Source: Ypsolopha sequella
Taxonomy: Eukaryota; Arthropoda; Insecta; Lepidoptera; Ypsolophidae
Assembly (NCBI GenBank): GCA_934047225.1
Contig: OW203992.1
Span: forward strand, 21,193,501 to 21,257,500
Reading direction: 5' to 3'
DNA length: 64,000 nucleotides
The notes under the pieces were generated by a model. That model did not search any database and was not told where the DNA came from. It saw only the letters and a list, made by a program, of their open reading frames with translations. Both the position numbers and the translations under genes were made by a program. Each line of letters starts with the position of its first letter. Within the stretch, counting starts at the first letter, position 1. Shown piece by piece: positions 1-12,361 of the stretch.

Positions 1-2614
1 TTATGAGGCAAACGATTATGTATAATGAAGAGTTATTGTTTGACTGCTTACGGCTTACCTATATTTATCCTTTAAGAATTTATTGTTATTCTCTTTAGCC
101 ACCAAAATTAAAGTTGGATTCTTGATTGATAAAATAACATGATCTTTTAGCAATACAAACATGGATTCTAAGTGATGTTGGATTTGACATCCAAATATGG
201 TGTTATGTCCAGAAAATCATTTGTTTTCTATTGTTATGTATAATCACACATGGTATGATACATCTGCCTCAATATTGGCTAGACTGGACCGCAAGACTAT
301 TTATTATGAAGTTTCACTAAACCACGGGCCACTGTCGCTTGAAATGAATGACCGAAACTTATCAGCTGTCCTAGTGGAGAACTTCTTTTTTTTTCTCTGA
401 AACATTATTCGTCACAATGTCAGGAAGCGTAGCAACAACAAAATGGAAACATTTCCTCCCCTTTCCAACAGTCTTTTGAGTTTTATTTGTAACGTAGTTT
501 ACTGAAACCTCCAGTTTTTCTCATTTTGCCGCTGAAGGGATGTTGCGAAACCTTTGGACTACTAGATAATATAATAAAACGTAATTAACCACCAGGCCAG
601 CTCCACGATAAACTTTTTAAATAAATTGCTCGAATATATTACAGAAAAAATATATTACAGAAAAAATATATTACAGAAAAAACTTACACAAGGTGATGGT
701 GGTTTCAACTTACCTGAAAAAGGATAATAAAAACCAGTGTTAGCAAAGCATTTATAAGTTATTATTATATAAGATAAATGAACCGATTATAGGATCTTGT
801 TAGTACATGAAATTTATTGTTTTTAAATTACCCCCTTAAAGGTTATAGTAATTACAATTATACTTGACATTTAAGATATTACACGTCATCTATTTAGATA
901 AAATATTATAATTTTAACCTACTTCCATTCCAAAGGTTACTTACTCCAACGTATGTTAAACCATTTCAAAAAATAAGAGTCGAAAAGTTGTTTCTATATT
1001 GGTACTTCAAATTACTTACAATTAATTATAATTTGCATTGATTTGAAAATAAATAGAAACAAAAAATTACTAATTCATTGAGAACAGATAAACTGGCTGG
1101 GGTGTTTAGAGCAACGCCCCTTAAAAGAAATAGCCTATTACCACGAAACTCCCTGAAGCGAAACCAAGCTAAACTGAGGCTTATGCTTGCAAAAATAAAA
1201 GTGGAAATAGTAATTGAATTACTAGAAGATATTACAGTAGACTGGATAAACACAGCAGGAGGCCTATCGAGACAAGTACAATCTGCCCTGCAGAAGTGGT
1301 GATTAAACAGTCCCATAATAGCATATCTACGATCACGATCACGAACGATTTGATAGAATCAATAACGAAGCAAAAGCTCGTGTACCTACTTACACAACTG
1401 CAGTTGAATTCAGTTAGACTTCAAAGAAACCTATAATCAGTTGGAAAGTCGAAATAAAGTCTAAGCAGCAATATTTGAGATAGCATATTTCCCGTGTCGG
1501 CCCCTCGGGCAAAGACAAATAGCGCCGCGATCTCACTTCGGTAACTTCGTCTACGATATTGAGTTTGAAGCGATCGAACCTTACGGTGCTTGTTTACTTT
1601 GATGTGATGATAGACGACAGAAAGCAAAGCATATGTTCTTACTCACGAGCTCTGCAAAATTCTTAGAAGCAAACATTTTTCAGTCGCGTCGTCTGTATTG
1701 ATTGAGTCAACGGCGACAAGGGCTGCAATAGTTGCCTTTCTCGCTACCTCTATATAAATGTACCTTGATAAAATTACGGGGTCAGGGGTAAAATTTATAG
1801 CAGAAGGGGCGCTTGCACCACTGAATTTCTAGGTAACTCGGGATAAAGAAAAACGAAATAATATTCAAATGTCGTTTCAGGCAGGTGTAATGATTTCTCG
1901 AGTTTGTTTTTATCACTAGGGCTTACACCTCTGTAAACACAAAATAATTTCTTGTATAGTTAAAATATAATTAGTAGGAAAAGCATTTGCACACAATTTG
2001 GAGGTTTTGTAGAACAAAAGCTCCTTGTAATAATATACAAGGCGTCTTGAGGAAAGAAATAGCGACTAAAGAAAAGATACGCCTTATATTCAACTCAGTA
2101 TTCTTATCTTGCTTACCTCTATTATCCGTAAGAGAGGTCTCATTGTACTTTGTTTTTGTATGGTAAATAAAAAGACTTGTCTACTGATTATGGATTGTAT
2201 GTATACATTTGTGTGGTAGGTACAACAGTTAAAATAAGTGATCGCTTGATCGAATGATTTCGATGACCGCGCTTGCTCTGGTCAGCCCCCTCAAGCCTCC
2301 TCTCACCCCCCAGGTTGCACGATGGTTGTATTTCTAACACTGATAAAAACATATTTTTATGTGGATCTTTGGGTCAAGTAGGCGTGGTTGTTTTTGTGGT
2401 TTAGCTTACAATCATGATGAATAATTTCATACGACCCTGGCCTACTTTTACACCATAGTCAATTAAGCACTACACCCTTTTAGTGTAATTTCAGCCACTC
2501 CTATAAAAATAAATCCGACGTGATAGCTTTATAACGCTGCTTAGTTTTATCTAAGTCATCAAAGCGTTTAGTAAATTATAACAAAAAATAATAATTACAT
2601 TTCTTTTGTTTCAG
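1..2614. other. Non-coding stretch upstream of the unzipped-like gene
   Basis: AT-rich DNA with no recognisable gene. Open frames here are short and show no family resemblance. A pyrimidine-rich acceptor ends at 2614, so much of this stretch may be the first intron or promoter of the gene that follows; the non-coding first exon could not be located. The only structured item is the short tandem repeat at 635-682. Confidence 0.5.
635..682. repeat. Three exact 16-bp tandem units
   Basis: The unit tatattacagaaaaaa occurs three times in a row without any mismatch. It is a simple minisatellite-like array in non-coding DNA. Confidence 0.9.
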
Positions 2615-2620
2615 AATTCA

Positions 2621-4273
2621 ATGATGAGGAAAAACAGGATTTGCGAAAGCAGCTGGTGGGTGGTGCTGCTGACGATGACACTGACTGCCCCAGCCCTAGG
2701 CGAGGCGGGCGTGGGCCTGTACAGCTGGAAGCTGAAGCAGGTCATCACTTCCAGCACCCTCAAGTGGGTCAACCTGAAGAGAGAGCCGGTCATGGACAAC
2801 TTCGTCGTGGGGGCTGAATCAGAAGACGGTACTAAACTACAGTTTGTAAATATTGTTGTGTTTGTAAATACAAAGTGGAAAACATTGACTTATAAAAATT
2901 AATCCATGAAAATGATATGCTCAGGAGAGATATCATTTTCCAAAATTCAAGATAGTGCGCTCTAGTAAAACTTTTAACACCAAGCGATTTTCGCTCAAAA
3001 AATTCTATTAATAGTTTAGTTTATATTCACACGATATAAAACATTTTGTTGCTGTTGAGGATTATATTGATACTTAAGTTATTTTTTTACTGTTTCAGGA
3101 CCAGTTTACATCTGCAGGGCTCGAAGTCACGAAGGTGATTGGCTGGTCGGCCAACTAAGACCAAAATACACTACATGTAAAGTACATGGATCTAAAACTA
3201 TCGACTCCTTCGAAGTATTAGAAAACCTTGAAAACGCTTCGTTTTTGGTTTGGAAACCTTGGTCGAAATTTCACGATAAACCAAATGGTGGCGTTGTGGT
3301 TGATTCTTCTGTTGACTTTCTATTTATTGGACGCAAAAAAGCAGAAGGAACTCTTTCACATAATGTTGGGCGAATAAATCATGAGCAGTCAATAGGCCGC
3401 TTGATGACTTTCGATGACAATAACCCTGAATTAACAGAACATAATGGTGAAATTCTTGTCGAAGTTGAACCTTTAAGTTACAAATTGGAAGACGTAAAAT
3501 TAGATTTGAGCACACAACATGTTCGACAAACAGATCCAATCGTTTTTGGAGAACGAGTTCTCAGAAATGACGAAGAAGCAGCAGCTACTGTTACCACCGA
3601 AATTGAATACAAGTTCAATTACAGTATGTCTATGGGACATGGTCATGGCATCGCGATAGGATTAAATACAAGTGTTGAAATGGCTGATGGAACCGTCATT
3701 CCCCAAATTAAATGGGCAAACCCGTTCACAGAAGAAAGAAAAGAACTATTTAAATTAGAACAATTTTTGGAGCCTGGGACTGCATGCAACGTCACATTTA
3801 GGGGTAACTACACGGACCGCGACGTTCAGTATACGGCAAGATTGGTAACAATGTATGGAGAGAATAAATCTCGGTCAAGGGTGATGCGTGGCGAAAGAAT
3901 CGAGAATACCGTGGAAGTAGAGGCGATATACGGAGAAATATACTTTATTTCCAACAACACATTAGTACCAACGACCACCACTACAACGACTACGACGACA
4001 ACAACTACCACAACGCCACCTCCACCACCACCCCCGGAACTTGAAGAAAATGATGTTGCAAGTAATATTAAAATACATGATAAGTCTGAAGAAATTGACA
4101 ACAATGACATGATGGGCGACAGCAGCGAGGGCGGAGTCAAGTCGCCACTATCCAAAGATGACACTATCAGTCGAGCAACTGTTGGAGGGCTAGGCAGTCA
4201 ACCTGGCAGCGGCCATATGCAAGTCTTCTCATTGACTATGATAATACTACCCTTGTTATCTCTACTACTTTAA
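2621..4273 (+). CDS. uzip: Unzipped-like secreted or GPI-anchored adhesion protein
   Basis: Two coding exons, 2621-2828 and 3099-4273, join in phase (GT at 2829, AG at 3097-3098) to give 460 residues, near the length of fly Unzipped. The start is the first ATG after a clear acceptor at 2613-2614. Residues about 7-27 form a hydrophobic signal peptide. Residues about 35-125 resemble a DM9-like module, with blocks DGGPVYICRA, GDWLVGQL and FLVWKPW. A beta-rich middle domain with several N-x-S/T sites follows. Near the C terminus come 15 threonines and 7 prolines, an acidic linker, then GSG and a hydrophobic tail ending the protein, which is how a GPI signal looks. In Drosophila the family mediates axon and glia adhesion. 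The family name rests on overall architecture and remembered similarity, not on a search. A poly(A) signal lies at 4344-4349. Confidence 0.65.
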
Positions 4274-7200
4274 TCTAAAAAGGGAATCAGCTTGTAAATA
4301 ATTAAACAAACAACAGGTATCTTTGAAATTGCAATTGCTTGTTAATAAATAGTTTTTTTTTGTATTGGGCTTTATGCTGTCGTTTTTGGTCGAAGATGTT
4401 ATCCCTGTCACGGCTATTTAATATTGTAAATAAGAAAATGTTTTTTTTTTACATTCCTGTTATTTATGAGAATTTCATTCCAGTATGTAATGTATGTTGA
4501 GAGGTTAATTATCACATCTGTAAATAGGTTGTGTAAATAGTTATTGATTGAGTATAGGATTCGCAGAGCGATAACTAGTGTCAAGTGACCAGTTGTCCTT
4601 ACGAGTGGTGGTAGCTAGAAGATTGTCGGCATCATCGTAGCTAGAGAATGAATATTGAGATTTATGATATCAGTATATGACACGACAGTGTTACCAACGT
4701 ATTAGGAGCGGTTTTGCAGCCCGATTGTGAAAAACCCGCGTTTTTCTAATTAATCGAAACGGAACACTTAAATTCAAAATTCACTCAATAGTTATTCAAC
4801 AAAACCTTTGTACCTTTGTACCTTGTGTATGTTGCCATATCAAAGTTTGCATTTGTTTCTGTGAATTAGAATTTCAAAAATGATGATTTAAATAAATTTT
4901 GATATTCTAATTTACAGAAACATCGAACTTTACGATGGCAACATACACAATACATTGCTAGTAAGGTTTTTGTTGACTAACTATTGAGTGATTTTGAGTT
5001 GAAGTGTTCTGTTTCGATTAATTCGAAAAAGGCGGCTTCTCACAATCCGGCAGCGAAACCGCTCTTAAATTGACTACAGCATTGTTTTGAATTTTGAACC
5101 CAAGAACTGCAAGAGTTCTATCTACGTTACCTGTAATGCTTACGTACAATTTTAGATCTCTCCGTTATTATAGGAAAGAAAGGCGTGAAAATTAAGTGAA
5201 AATAACTAAAATATTTATGATAATTTTGAGTGATTCGAAAACAATATCATAAAAGAGAAAATATTATTTTTTTACTATCTGAATTCCATGCGTAAACTAG
5301 TTTTTTGGTGTACATTTAAAATATGAGTAGTTACATCAAAATATTGTAGTTTTGATAAGAGCACATCTTTGTTTTGTGTTGCACAAGCCAGACCCACAAG
5401 TTAGCGTAGTATGTATTTGTAGTACCTCTTTATTTTGTAGAGTTTTGTATTTCATTTTCATTTGTTATGTTGTAAGCTAAGAGTTCAAGAGTTTAAATCC
5501 CAGAATTCAGAGATATTATTATTGCTTGTGTTTAGATTTTAATATATTTATTTTGTTTTGTATAGAATACAGCCTTTTAGTCATACAGCTTATCAATATC
5601 ATCAATGCTTTCAATAACTGTCGAGATATTGATGAACTTGATGAAACTGTATATTGTAATTATAAGTAACTAAGTTAGTAGATCTCCGCCAAATCTATAA
5701 ACGTCTTTTAAAATAATGAACAATTATTTATCCCACTTATTTTAATTGGCAAATCCTATTTAAAATTTTGGGGACCTTTGTGCATTAGCGTGTAAGTAAA
5801 ATGCTCTAAGGAGTTTTAGTTTTGAAGAATGTTTTCTAGACAAAAAGTTTCAGCTTCACAGCTTATCGCCTATCGCCAAAGTTGTATAATTTTATAAATC
5901 CAACACCAAGTTTTTAGAACTAAAATTACTATCCCTCCGTAAAAATAATTCGTTTTGAATTAATTATGTAACATTAATTGTATGTTAAAATATTTGATCG
6001 ATGAATGTAGTAGACAAACATAATCTTAGAATGCTTAGCTGTGTTCTGCTAATGTAGGATAAAGAAAGTGAATCATATTTTTGTATGAGTATATCAGACA
6101 ACTGAATAATTACTGTATTATTACCTTTTCTTTAAACTGTCACCTTTGTAACTTCATTATTACGACTATGTATTTCCATCGAATCGTCTCAGTATTTTAC
6201 CAATATTAATAATTTTTACATGGTTAGGTTATAAAGCTCATAATTTTTGTCATAAGTTGTATAGATTGATGTCCCACCTTAGATACCAATATCATTATAA
6301 GATTTAGACTTTATGCAAACATGCCTTTTCAATGTTAATCCATTTTACTTGTACGTCTTATCTGTTATGCATGAATGACTGTATAAATAGAACCTCAGAA
6401 CATTACACATCAATGCGCAGGACTCATATTTGGGTCAATTGACTATTTTTCTCAGCAAGGTTTTGCTCTTCAGAGCAATTCAAACATTAAATGTACAATT
6501 TGGCTCATTTCTTGACAAAAGTGGTCGCCTAAGTTTGGATAGATCACAAAAAAATTATTTCAGTAAATTTTACTTTCACATTTTTGTGATTTTTAGAAAA
6601 AGGACACACAAGACAAAAGGAAATCTCAAAAAAATACTTTCACATTTATTTGAATAAAACTCGTAGAATTGTATGAATATAAAAAAGCAAGAAAAAATAA
6701 ATGTAACCATTTCTTATTAAAAAAAACAAATGTTATTAACATTGTGTGTTCAAATTGTTAAGAAAATTCATGGTAAATATTGCTTGTGATGTTTCATTGA
6801 CTATGGATAATTAGAGAATACTTACCTATGTTTTGTGTAGATAAGGTATGTTCTATATTGTTATACCTCCATTCAAATGGGCCCTAATTGTAGGATATCG
6901 AATCTCTAACATCAACATTGTTTTGCGAAGCATAATTGTGATGTTCCATGTAAGTTTTTGTTTAAAATCAATAAATCGTAATTAAAACCTTTCGTGTTTT
7001 TCCTTTATCTATAGAATACTTACAAAACGGTTCAGCCAAAAAGTAGACAACGTTTAGAGCGTTTGTCCACGGTCCGGAATTCGGTATATATGACGGACCG
7101 AGAAGACTTTAGTACTCTAAATCTATGCGCAGCTTCTCGGTTGAATGCCGGATTGAATTCCGGACTATAAATAAACGCTCTTAAGAAAGCAAGGCTAGTC

Positions 7201-7675
7201 ACCAAGACAATAAGATAAACTAAATTCATTAAACAAACTTTACAATACTTTTAATGTTCTCGTAGTATCTCCATAGACATAAACGTTAGCACAGTCGGCA
7301 ATAATGGGTTGCAATAATAGCAGTCGACCAGCCAGACACCATTATGCACAGAAACGACTCGAGTGCAAGGCGCCATCTAGTGTCTACCAGCTGTTACCTT
7401 GACTCGGCGTACAATAGTAAAGAAATATGCAGATATTTACTACGAATTACATTAGGGTTTCCTCAATGAAGGCCTGGATCTGCTGTAGCTTTGATTCTAA
7501 ATTCAATTAGCCGATTCAATTTTGCAATTGTCAACCCAGCAATTTGTCACTGAATTAACTGAGACTACACGAAAATTCTCTTTGCCTACCGCTCTGCACT
7601 GTAAAGAAAAGGATTGTATGTAGTTTTGCTCGGTGTCCGTCATTATGTAAGACCATCTAACTAACCACAGTAAGT
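4274..7675. other. 3' flank of unzipped; no further gene seen
   Basis: Contains the 3' UTR of the unzipped-like gene, the inverted-repeat element at 4702-5067 and long AT-rich DNA. No open frame here resembles a known protein. Many AATAAA motifs occur, so the real transcript end is uncertain. Confidence 0.5.
4702..5067. mobile_element. MITE with long imperfect inverted arms (family A)
   Basis: Both ends carry TTA(G/A)GAGCGGTTT in inverse orientation, and the arms pair over much of the 366 bp, with cores such as gtatgttgcca and acagaaac. A second copy with the same internal blocks lies at 19703-20412. It has no coding capacity and is probably mobilised by another element. Confidence 0.75.
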
Positions 7676-7952
7676 AAAAAACCGGCCAAGTGCGAGTCGG
7701 ACTCGCGCACGAAGGGTACCATTATCTATAAAAACGGCAAAAAAAACATGTCTGTTATATGGGAGCCCCCTTAAATATTTATTTTATTCTGTTTTTTAGT
7801 ATTTGTTGTTATATCGGCAACAGAAATACATCATTTGTGAAAATTTCAACTAACTATCACGGTTCATGAGATACAGCCTGGTGACAGACGGACAGCGGAG
7901 TCTTAGTAATAGGGTCCCGTTCGTTACTCTTTGGGTACGGAACCCTAAAAAC
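7676..7952 (+). repeat. Lepidopteran interspersed repeat (accggccaagtgcgagtcgg type)
   Basis: Begins with accggccaagtgcgagtcgg and ends with gggtacggaaccctaaaa. I recognise this sequence as very common in moth and butterfly DNA, usually non-coding and often in introns. A short fragment of the same repeat lies in the opposite direction at 25738-25789. The class (SINE-like or DNA element) cannot be settled here. Confidence 0.75.
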
Positions 7953-8430
7953 CATGCACGGGGTCGATTCAGGTGAAAAAGAATGTACAGAACCTGTGCA
8001 CGGGGTATTTTATACGAAAAATGCTTGATGATGTCACCAGTAAACTACTAAGTAAGGTTTTCTTCAGGAACTGGAAACCCAAAACACCCACAAACCGGTT
8101 TTAACGAGCATTGCAAATACATAGTATCAGTGAGTACTTCTGTAACTGATATCCCAGACAAGGATAGCCTTACAATTGAGTCTGATACACAGAAAGGTCT
8201 AACTTCTTATTAGATTTCGAACTACGGGACTGTAATGTGCTAGCTAAACAGTAAATGGAAACAGGAAACTAGACGGCGAACCAGAAAAAAAGAATACGTG
8301 TTTGTTGTTGGTGGTTTTGACTGCTGGTTTCAAAAATATAAAACCAAATGATTCAACAAATATGTTTATCTACTTCCATACTACAATTAGTTATCTAATG
8401 TTACATTAGGTAAACAACATCAAACAACAT

Positions 8431-9200
8431 CCTCCAGGCCTCGAGGAAGTGGAGTTACTGAGCGAACAAGTAGAGCTAGCAGCTGCACGAGTCTATTCGG
8501 AGAAGGAAGAGTCGGAGGATAAAGAACTTGTCGACATCGCAGTACGAGAGAAGCTGACGTCAAAATGGATCCAGTCCACAACGCTGACGCTGAGACAGAA
8601 GCCACATAATCGAGATAACACAGACGCAACGGAACGCTGTCCCCACATCGAGATTAATGCTTCAATTTAGCGTACGAGCGGGATACACACTTTAGCCCCC
8701 GTGCGTGCAAACGAGACACATGTGCATACAACAGAAGCAGAGAACACGGCACCATGTGTTCACCCTGTGCCATTGTTGTCCACATAACATGGCGCAGAGG
8801 CTCCAGAGGCCACATCGATCACCACGAACTCGCCGCTGCTATTCCGCTCGCATCACGTGCCATTCATGCTGTGGCGCGCAATCAAGAACTGCCCCCTTTC
8901 AGTGGCCCATCAAACGACTAGCTGCCATTCAAAACAGCCTATGAAGGGTCTTCTAGTCTACTTTCAGAGCAAGATAAGTTATCACGACTACGTAGAAGCC
9001 TAAGAAGACGCGGTCTACACTCTACAGCCTGTCGGTCGGCTCCACAACGACAACGGAGGTTATGAAACTTTTAGCTGCGAGATTGAGCCGCCCAGACGCT
9101 AACAGCAGAGATGAACAAGCTACGGAACCTGCCATGCCCAGCCGAGAACCTGAGAGACATCTGTGTGTTCGCCTCAAACGTGACAAGCAACATTATCTCT
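8431..9200 (+). pseudogene. Decayed BEL/Pao-type retrotransposon gag
   Basis: Reading across three frames gives a broken gag-like protein. An N-terminal helical part rich in Glu and Leu (8431-8667) is followed by a stretch containing ELPPFSGPSND, a stop, then LPFKTAYEGSSSLLSEQDK and LSRLRRSL. Next come TEVMKLLAARLSRPD in one frame and NLRDICVFASNV in another. The order FSG, F-x-x-x-Y/F-E, D-K-L-x-R-L-R, RP-E/D and LRD-x-x-x-F-A is typical of BEL/Pao gag. Frameshifts and stops make it non-functional, and pol and the LTRs are not seen. The local GC content is higher than in the flanks. An inverted-repeat element interrupts it at about 9200. Confidence 0.6.
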
Positions 9201-9417
9201 AAGCCGGAAACTGGCGATAGTACTTGTCCATACGAACAACTTTTACTGTATAGTCAATCGTCGTATCACGAAAAAAAAAAAATGAGGTGTTCTGTAGAAA
9301 AGTTACATAGCTACCCGACCAAATTGTTTGAAACAATAGACTTTTTTCTCGATTTCTCCATTTTTTTTTACAAAAAGTTGTTCGTTTGGACGAGTACTAT
9401 CGACAGTTTCCGGTTTC
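9201..9417. mobile_element. MITE ending in aagccggaaactg (family B)
   Basis: The left end aagccggaaactggcgatag and the right end cgacagtttccggttt are inverted repeats, with further pairing of the gtacttgtccatacgaacaac block to its inverse. It sits directly at the break in the gag remnant, so it probably inserted there. A relative lies at 9676-9868. Confidence 0.7.
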
Positions 9418-9675
9418 CGCAACTTCATTTTGACACCTTGTAAACATTTTCATTCCTAGACAAAATCGGACAAAATTATGATGATGATGATGTTTTCAAT
9501 TATTAAAGTCGATAGATAAAGTTATTTATCCTTAAAGTTATTAAAAAACAAAAGCATGATCTTGCATTTAAAATCTACATGTAAATTACATTAATATAGC
9601 CAAGAAGTCTGACATTGAATGAGTAAATCTCAAGAAAATATTTGATAACACTTATACAGGGTGTTAAGATGAAGT

Positions 9676-9868
9676 TGCGAAAGCAGGAAACTAGATTTTT
9701 CGTGAAAAAAAATTTAGAAATCGAGAATTTAGAATCTGTTGTTTCATACATTTTAGTTGGGTAGCTATGTAACTTTTCTATGGAAAAGCTGATTATTTTT
9801 TCGCGATTTCAGTCTCCATAAAAGTTGTTCGTATGGATGAGTACTATCGCCAGTTTCCGGCTTCCGGC
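9676..9868. mobile_element. Second, diverged family B MITE
   Basis: Its right half (gttgttcgtatggatgagta through cagtttccggctt) is nearly the inverse of the left end of the copy at 9201. The left arm (gcgaaagcaggaaactag) is degraded. It is non-coding. Confidence 0.6.
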
Positions 9869-10583
9869 ATGCATCTGCCTTGAGTCGACCTGTTTCTGTA
9901 CAAATATCGACAAAAAGTATATTGAAATAACCACTTGAAGTAACGTTCATATTATTAGCACGCATTGCATATTTGGACGATTGCTGCGTCTCCGGATAGC
10001 GCAAAAAAAGATTTTAAACAACAATTTTGAAGATCTAAAAATTTTATATAATTTGGTGAAAGAATAATTAAAATCGCTTTAGGCATTCGAAAGAAGTAAG
10101 AGGATATGTGCGAAATTTTTTGTCAAAAAGAGTTTTTGTCAAAAATAACAAAAGAAAATAAAATGCTAAACTTGAAATTTATTTTGAACCTCATCGTGCC
10201 TATCATATATTATTTTTCAAGTTTTTGCACTACTCGTGTAGGAGGAGCAGGCCTTCAAAGCCAGATTCAAATTGCAGTTGGAGTATGTATTCACATTAAT
10301 ACCCAGTATGGGCAGCATCAACAATTTCAATAACAAATACTCAAGGTGCTATGGTGTAGGTGTATGATTTATTGAATCAATAAAGGACATGACTAGCTTT
10401 TACTCGCAGCTTTACTCATGTGGTGGTCATAGTTCATTAACAAAAAAAAATCCAAAAGGAATGAATGAGATATTTTGCCGGGGCAACAAGTAGCCACTCG
10501 TAATGTCATTTTTCAACTCCATTGAATCGTGAAGGAAAGACAAACAAACACACATTATTTAGACGCATAGAGGGATAATGATG

Positions 10584-10737
10584 TCGATTCGGCGCAACAC
10601 AACTTAACTTACTTGACAGAACTAACCTTATTTTGAGCATCCTGTCTTTGTCTTTTTTATACAGAAAGAAAAAGACAGAACACTTACATTAAGTTTAGTC
10701 CTGTCAGTTAAGTTAAAACGTGTTACACCGAATCGGT
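10584..10737. mobile_element. Palindromic MITE with gattcgg ends
   Basis: gattcggcgcaacac and the following aacttaacttacttgacag are repeated in inverse orientation as ctgtcagttaagttaaaacg and gtgttacaccgaatc. The spacer is about 60 bp and AT-rich. No second copy was found in the window. Confidence 0.65.
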
Positions 10738-11179
10738 GTTAATAGCTTGCTAATTATAATAAATTATTATTATATAACTCAAGAAAAAAAAAAGACACAA
10801 TTAATTTTATCATCCACAATACGGAACTTGGCCGGTTTTTTATTCATAATAACTGGGCTACGGAGCACCGAAGTGATGGAGTTCGCTCAAAACATTATCT
10901 TAAGACGTGTGTGTAGTCACTATGTCGATCTTTTAGGTACCGCAAAGTCACGTCATTTCGTGAGATTTACAATAAAAGATACTAAGTATCTATCTATTTA
11001 CCAACCATGGACGAGCCAGATGTACAGGGTTGACTTTAGGAGCTGCAAAATCAGCTGTTCTATTTATTCATTTTCGTCACGTAGAGATTATGTACGTTTT
11101 TTGAAGACCTAGCTGACAGAGCAAGGAATGTCAGTATTTGACATTCTAATTCTCTTTTCAAACCTTACTGAGTTTTTCA

Positions 11180-11557
11180 TAGTAGTTTATGCTACAAGGG
11201 CGAAAAGGAATAAATCACGAGGACGATTTAAAACACGAGCGTAGCGCGTGTTTTAAACGTAACCGAGTAATTTATTGCTCTTACGCCCATGTATCATACT
11301 ACGTTTTTCAATGCATAGTGTGAGGAAATAAAACAAATATAATATTGTGAACTTTAAATTATGATTGGCTCAAAAGGACTGTATCCAGAGCCGTTAAACA
11401 GTGGGAAAAAAAGTATAACATTTATGGTACACAGGAAAGGCTGCAGGTTAGCCAACCATTGTAAATAAATAATAAAGCTCTAGGGCAAAATAATCGACTT
11501 TCTGTTCGGTTTTGATGCATAAAAAGTGGGCATTTACGAGCACTTGCATTGAAAAAA
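11180..11557 (+). mobile_element. Four-copy repeat with a one-sided palindromic end, copy 1
   Basis: Starts with tagtagtttatgctacaagg and ends with gcattgaaa. The first ~118 bp form an imperfect palindrome centred on acacgagcgtagcgcgtgt. The remaining ~260 bp are unique, with tgattggctcaaaaggactg and gaaaggctgcaggttagcc as landmarks. Further copies lie at 29063-29454, 54533-54897 and (inverted) 55481-55868. There are no matching ends and no coding frame, so it looks like a non-autonomous element. A Helitron-like origin is only a possibility. Confidence 0.8.
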
Positions 11558-11565
11558 TAGGGATA

Positions 11566-11640
11566 ACACGTACATACTCGCGCCTGTTTCCCAGAGGGGT
11601 AGGCAGAGACTACAGATTTCTATCTACCTACCACCCCCCC
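11566..11640 (+). repeat. Lepidopteran repeat fragment (cgcctgtttccc...aggcagagac)
   Basis: Carries acatactcgcgcctgtttcc and gtaggcagagactacagat, which recur inverted at 15965-16162 and 17650-17772. It ends in a run of 14 cytosines. I know this motif as common in moth DNA; it is non-coding. Confidence 0.6.
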
Positions 11641-12203
11641 CCCCCTTTTTCTAGGGATAATAAATAATTTTATTTCAGACAGAATTTATTGACATTTCTT
11701 GTTGTTCCAGGAAGGTCTTCATTTATTTTTCGCTGGTTTATTCCAAGACTCACTCGTATTTGATACGTATTCGTGTTTTTTTACGAACATCAAAAAATCG
11801 GAACCGAAATTCATCTAGGAAAATACGCCCGTAGACGAGTACTATCTCTGAAGACTTTATACACAGCGACAAAAAATCCAGCCTGTATAAGAAATTATAA
11901 GCTTCGATGTGATAACACGCTTCAATAGTCATTGCCAACAAGTACGACTGCGATTATCGACTTGCAAAACTAAACAAACAAGTTTAGTTAGCCGTCACGC
12001 GAAACGAGCACCTTACAAATTGGCTTCACATTATGTAATAGGGTCATGTGTGGATACTGTTTTTTTCCGTCCTCGGGTGGCTATTCTGGCATTATTTTTC
12101 ACTCGCAAGTGGCAGATCTAGAATTAATTTTTGGGAGGGGCTGAAGTTCAGTTTCGTCGAGCCACTGTGGTAAATTAGACTAAATAACAGATTGAGTACA
12201 AAA

Positions 12204-12361
12204 TAAAGCTGATTCTGAAGGTTTTAATTTTAGTTTTAGTACTGTCAAAACTTAAATTTTTTCAAAGTTCCTGTCCCTAACAATTAAGGACTATTTTACA
12301 ATGAAGAAAATTTAGTTTTGACAGCACTAAAACTAAAATTAAAGCCTCCAATCTGCTTTTA
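12204..12361. mobile_element. TA-flanked MITE, family C, copy 1
   Basis: The two arms (agctgattctgaagg... and its inverse ...agcctccaatctgctttta) pair over ~60 bp, with the shared core ttagttttagtactgtcaaa. Other copies lie at 35792-35956, 41805-41969 and 46204-46368. Ends abut TA, as in Tc1/mariner-type MITEs. Confidence 0.8.

Noticed and set aside
3826..4164. 112-codon minus-strand frame with poly-Val and poly-Gly
   Set aside because: It is the antisense of the Thr/Pro stretch of the unzipped-like gene; composition explains the openness.
10720..11112. 130-codon plus-strand open frame
   Set aside because: No ATG-proximal features, motifs or splice context. It overlaps the end of a MITE and looks like chance openness in AT-rich DNA.
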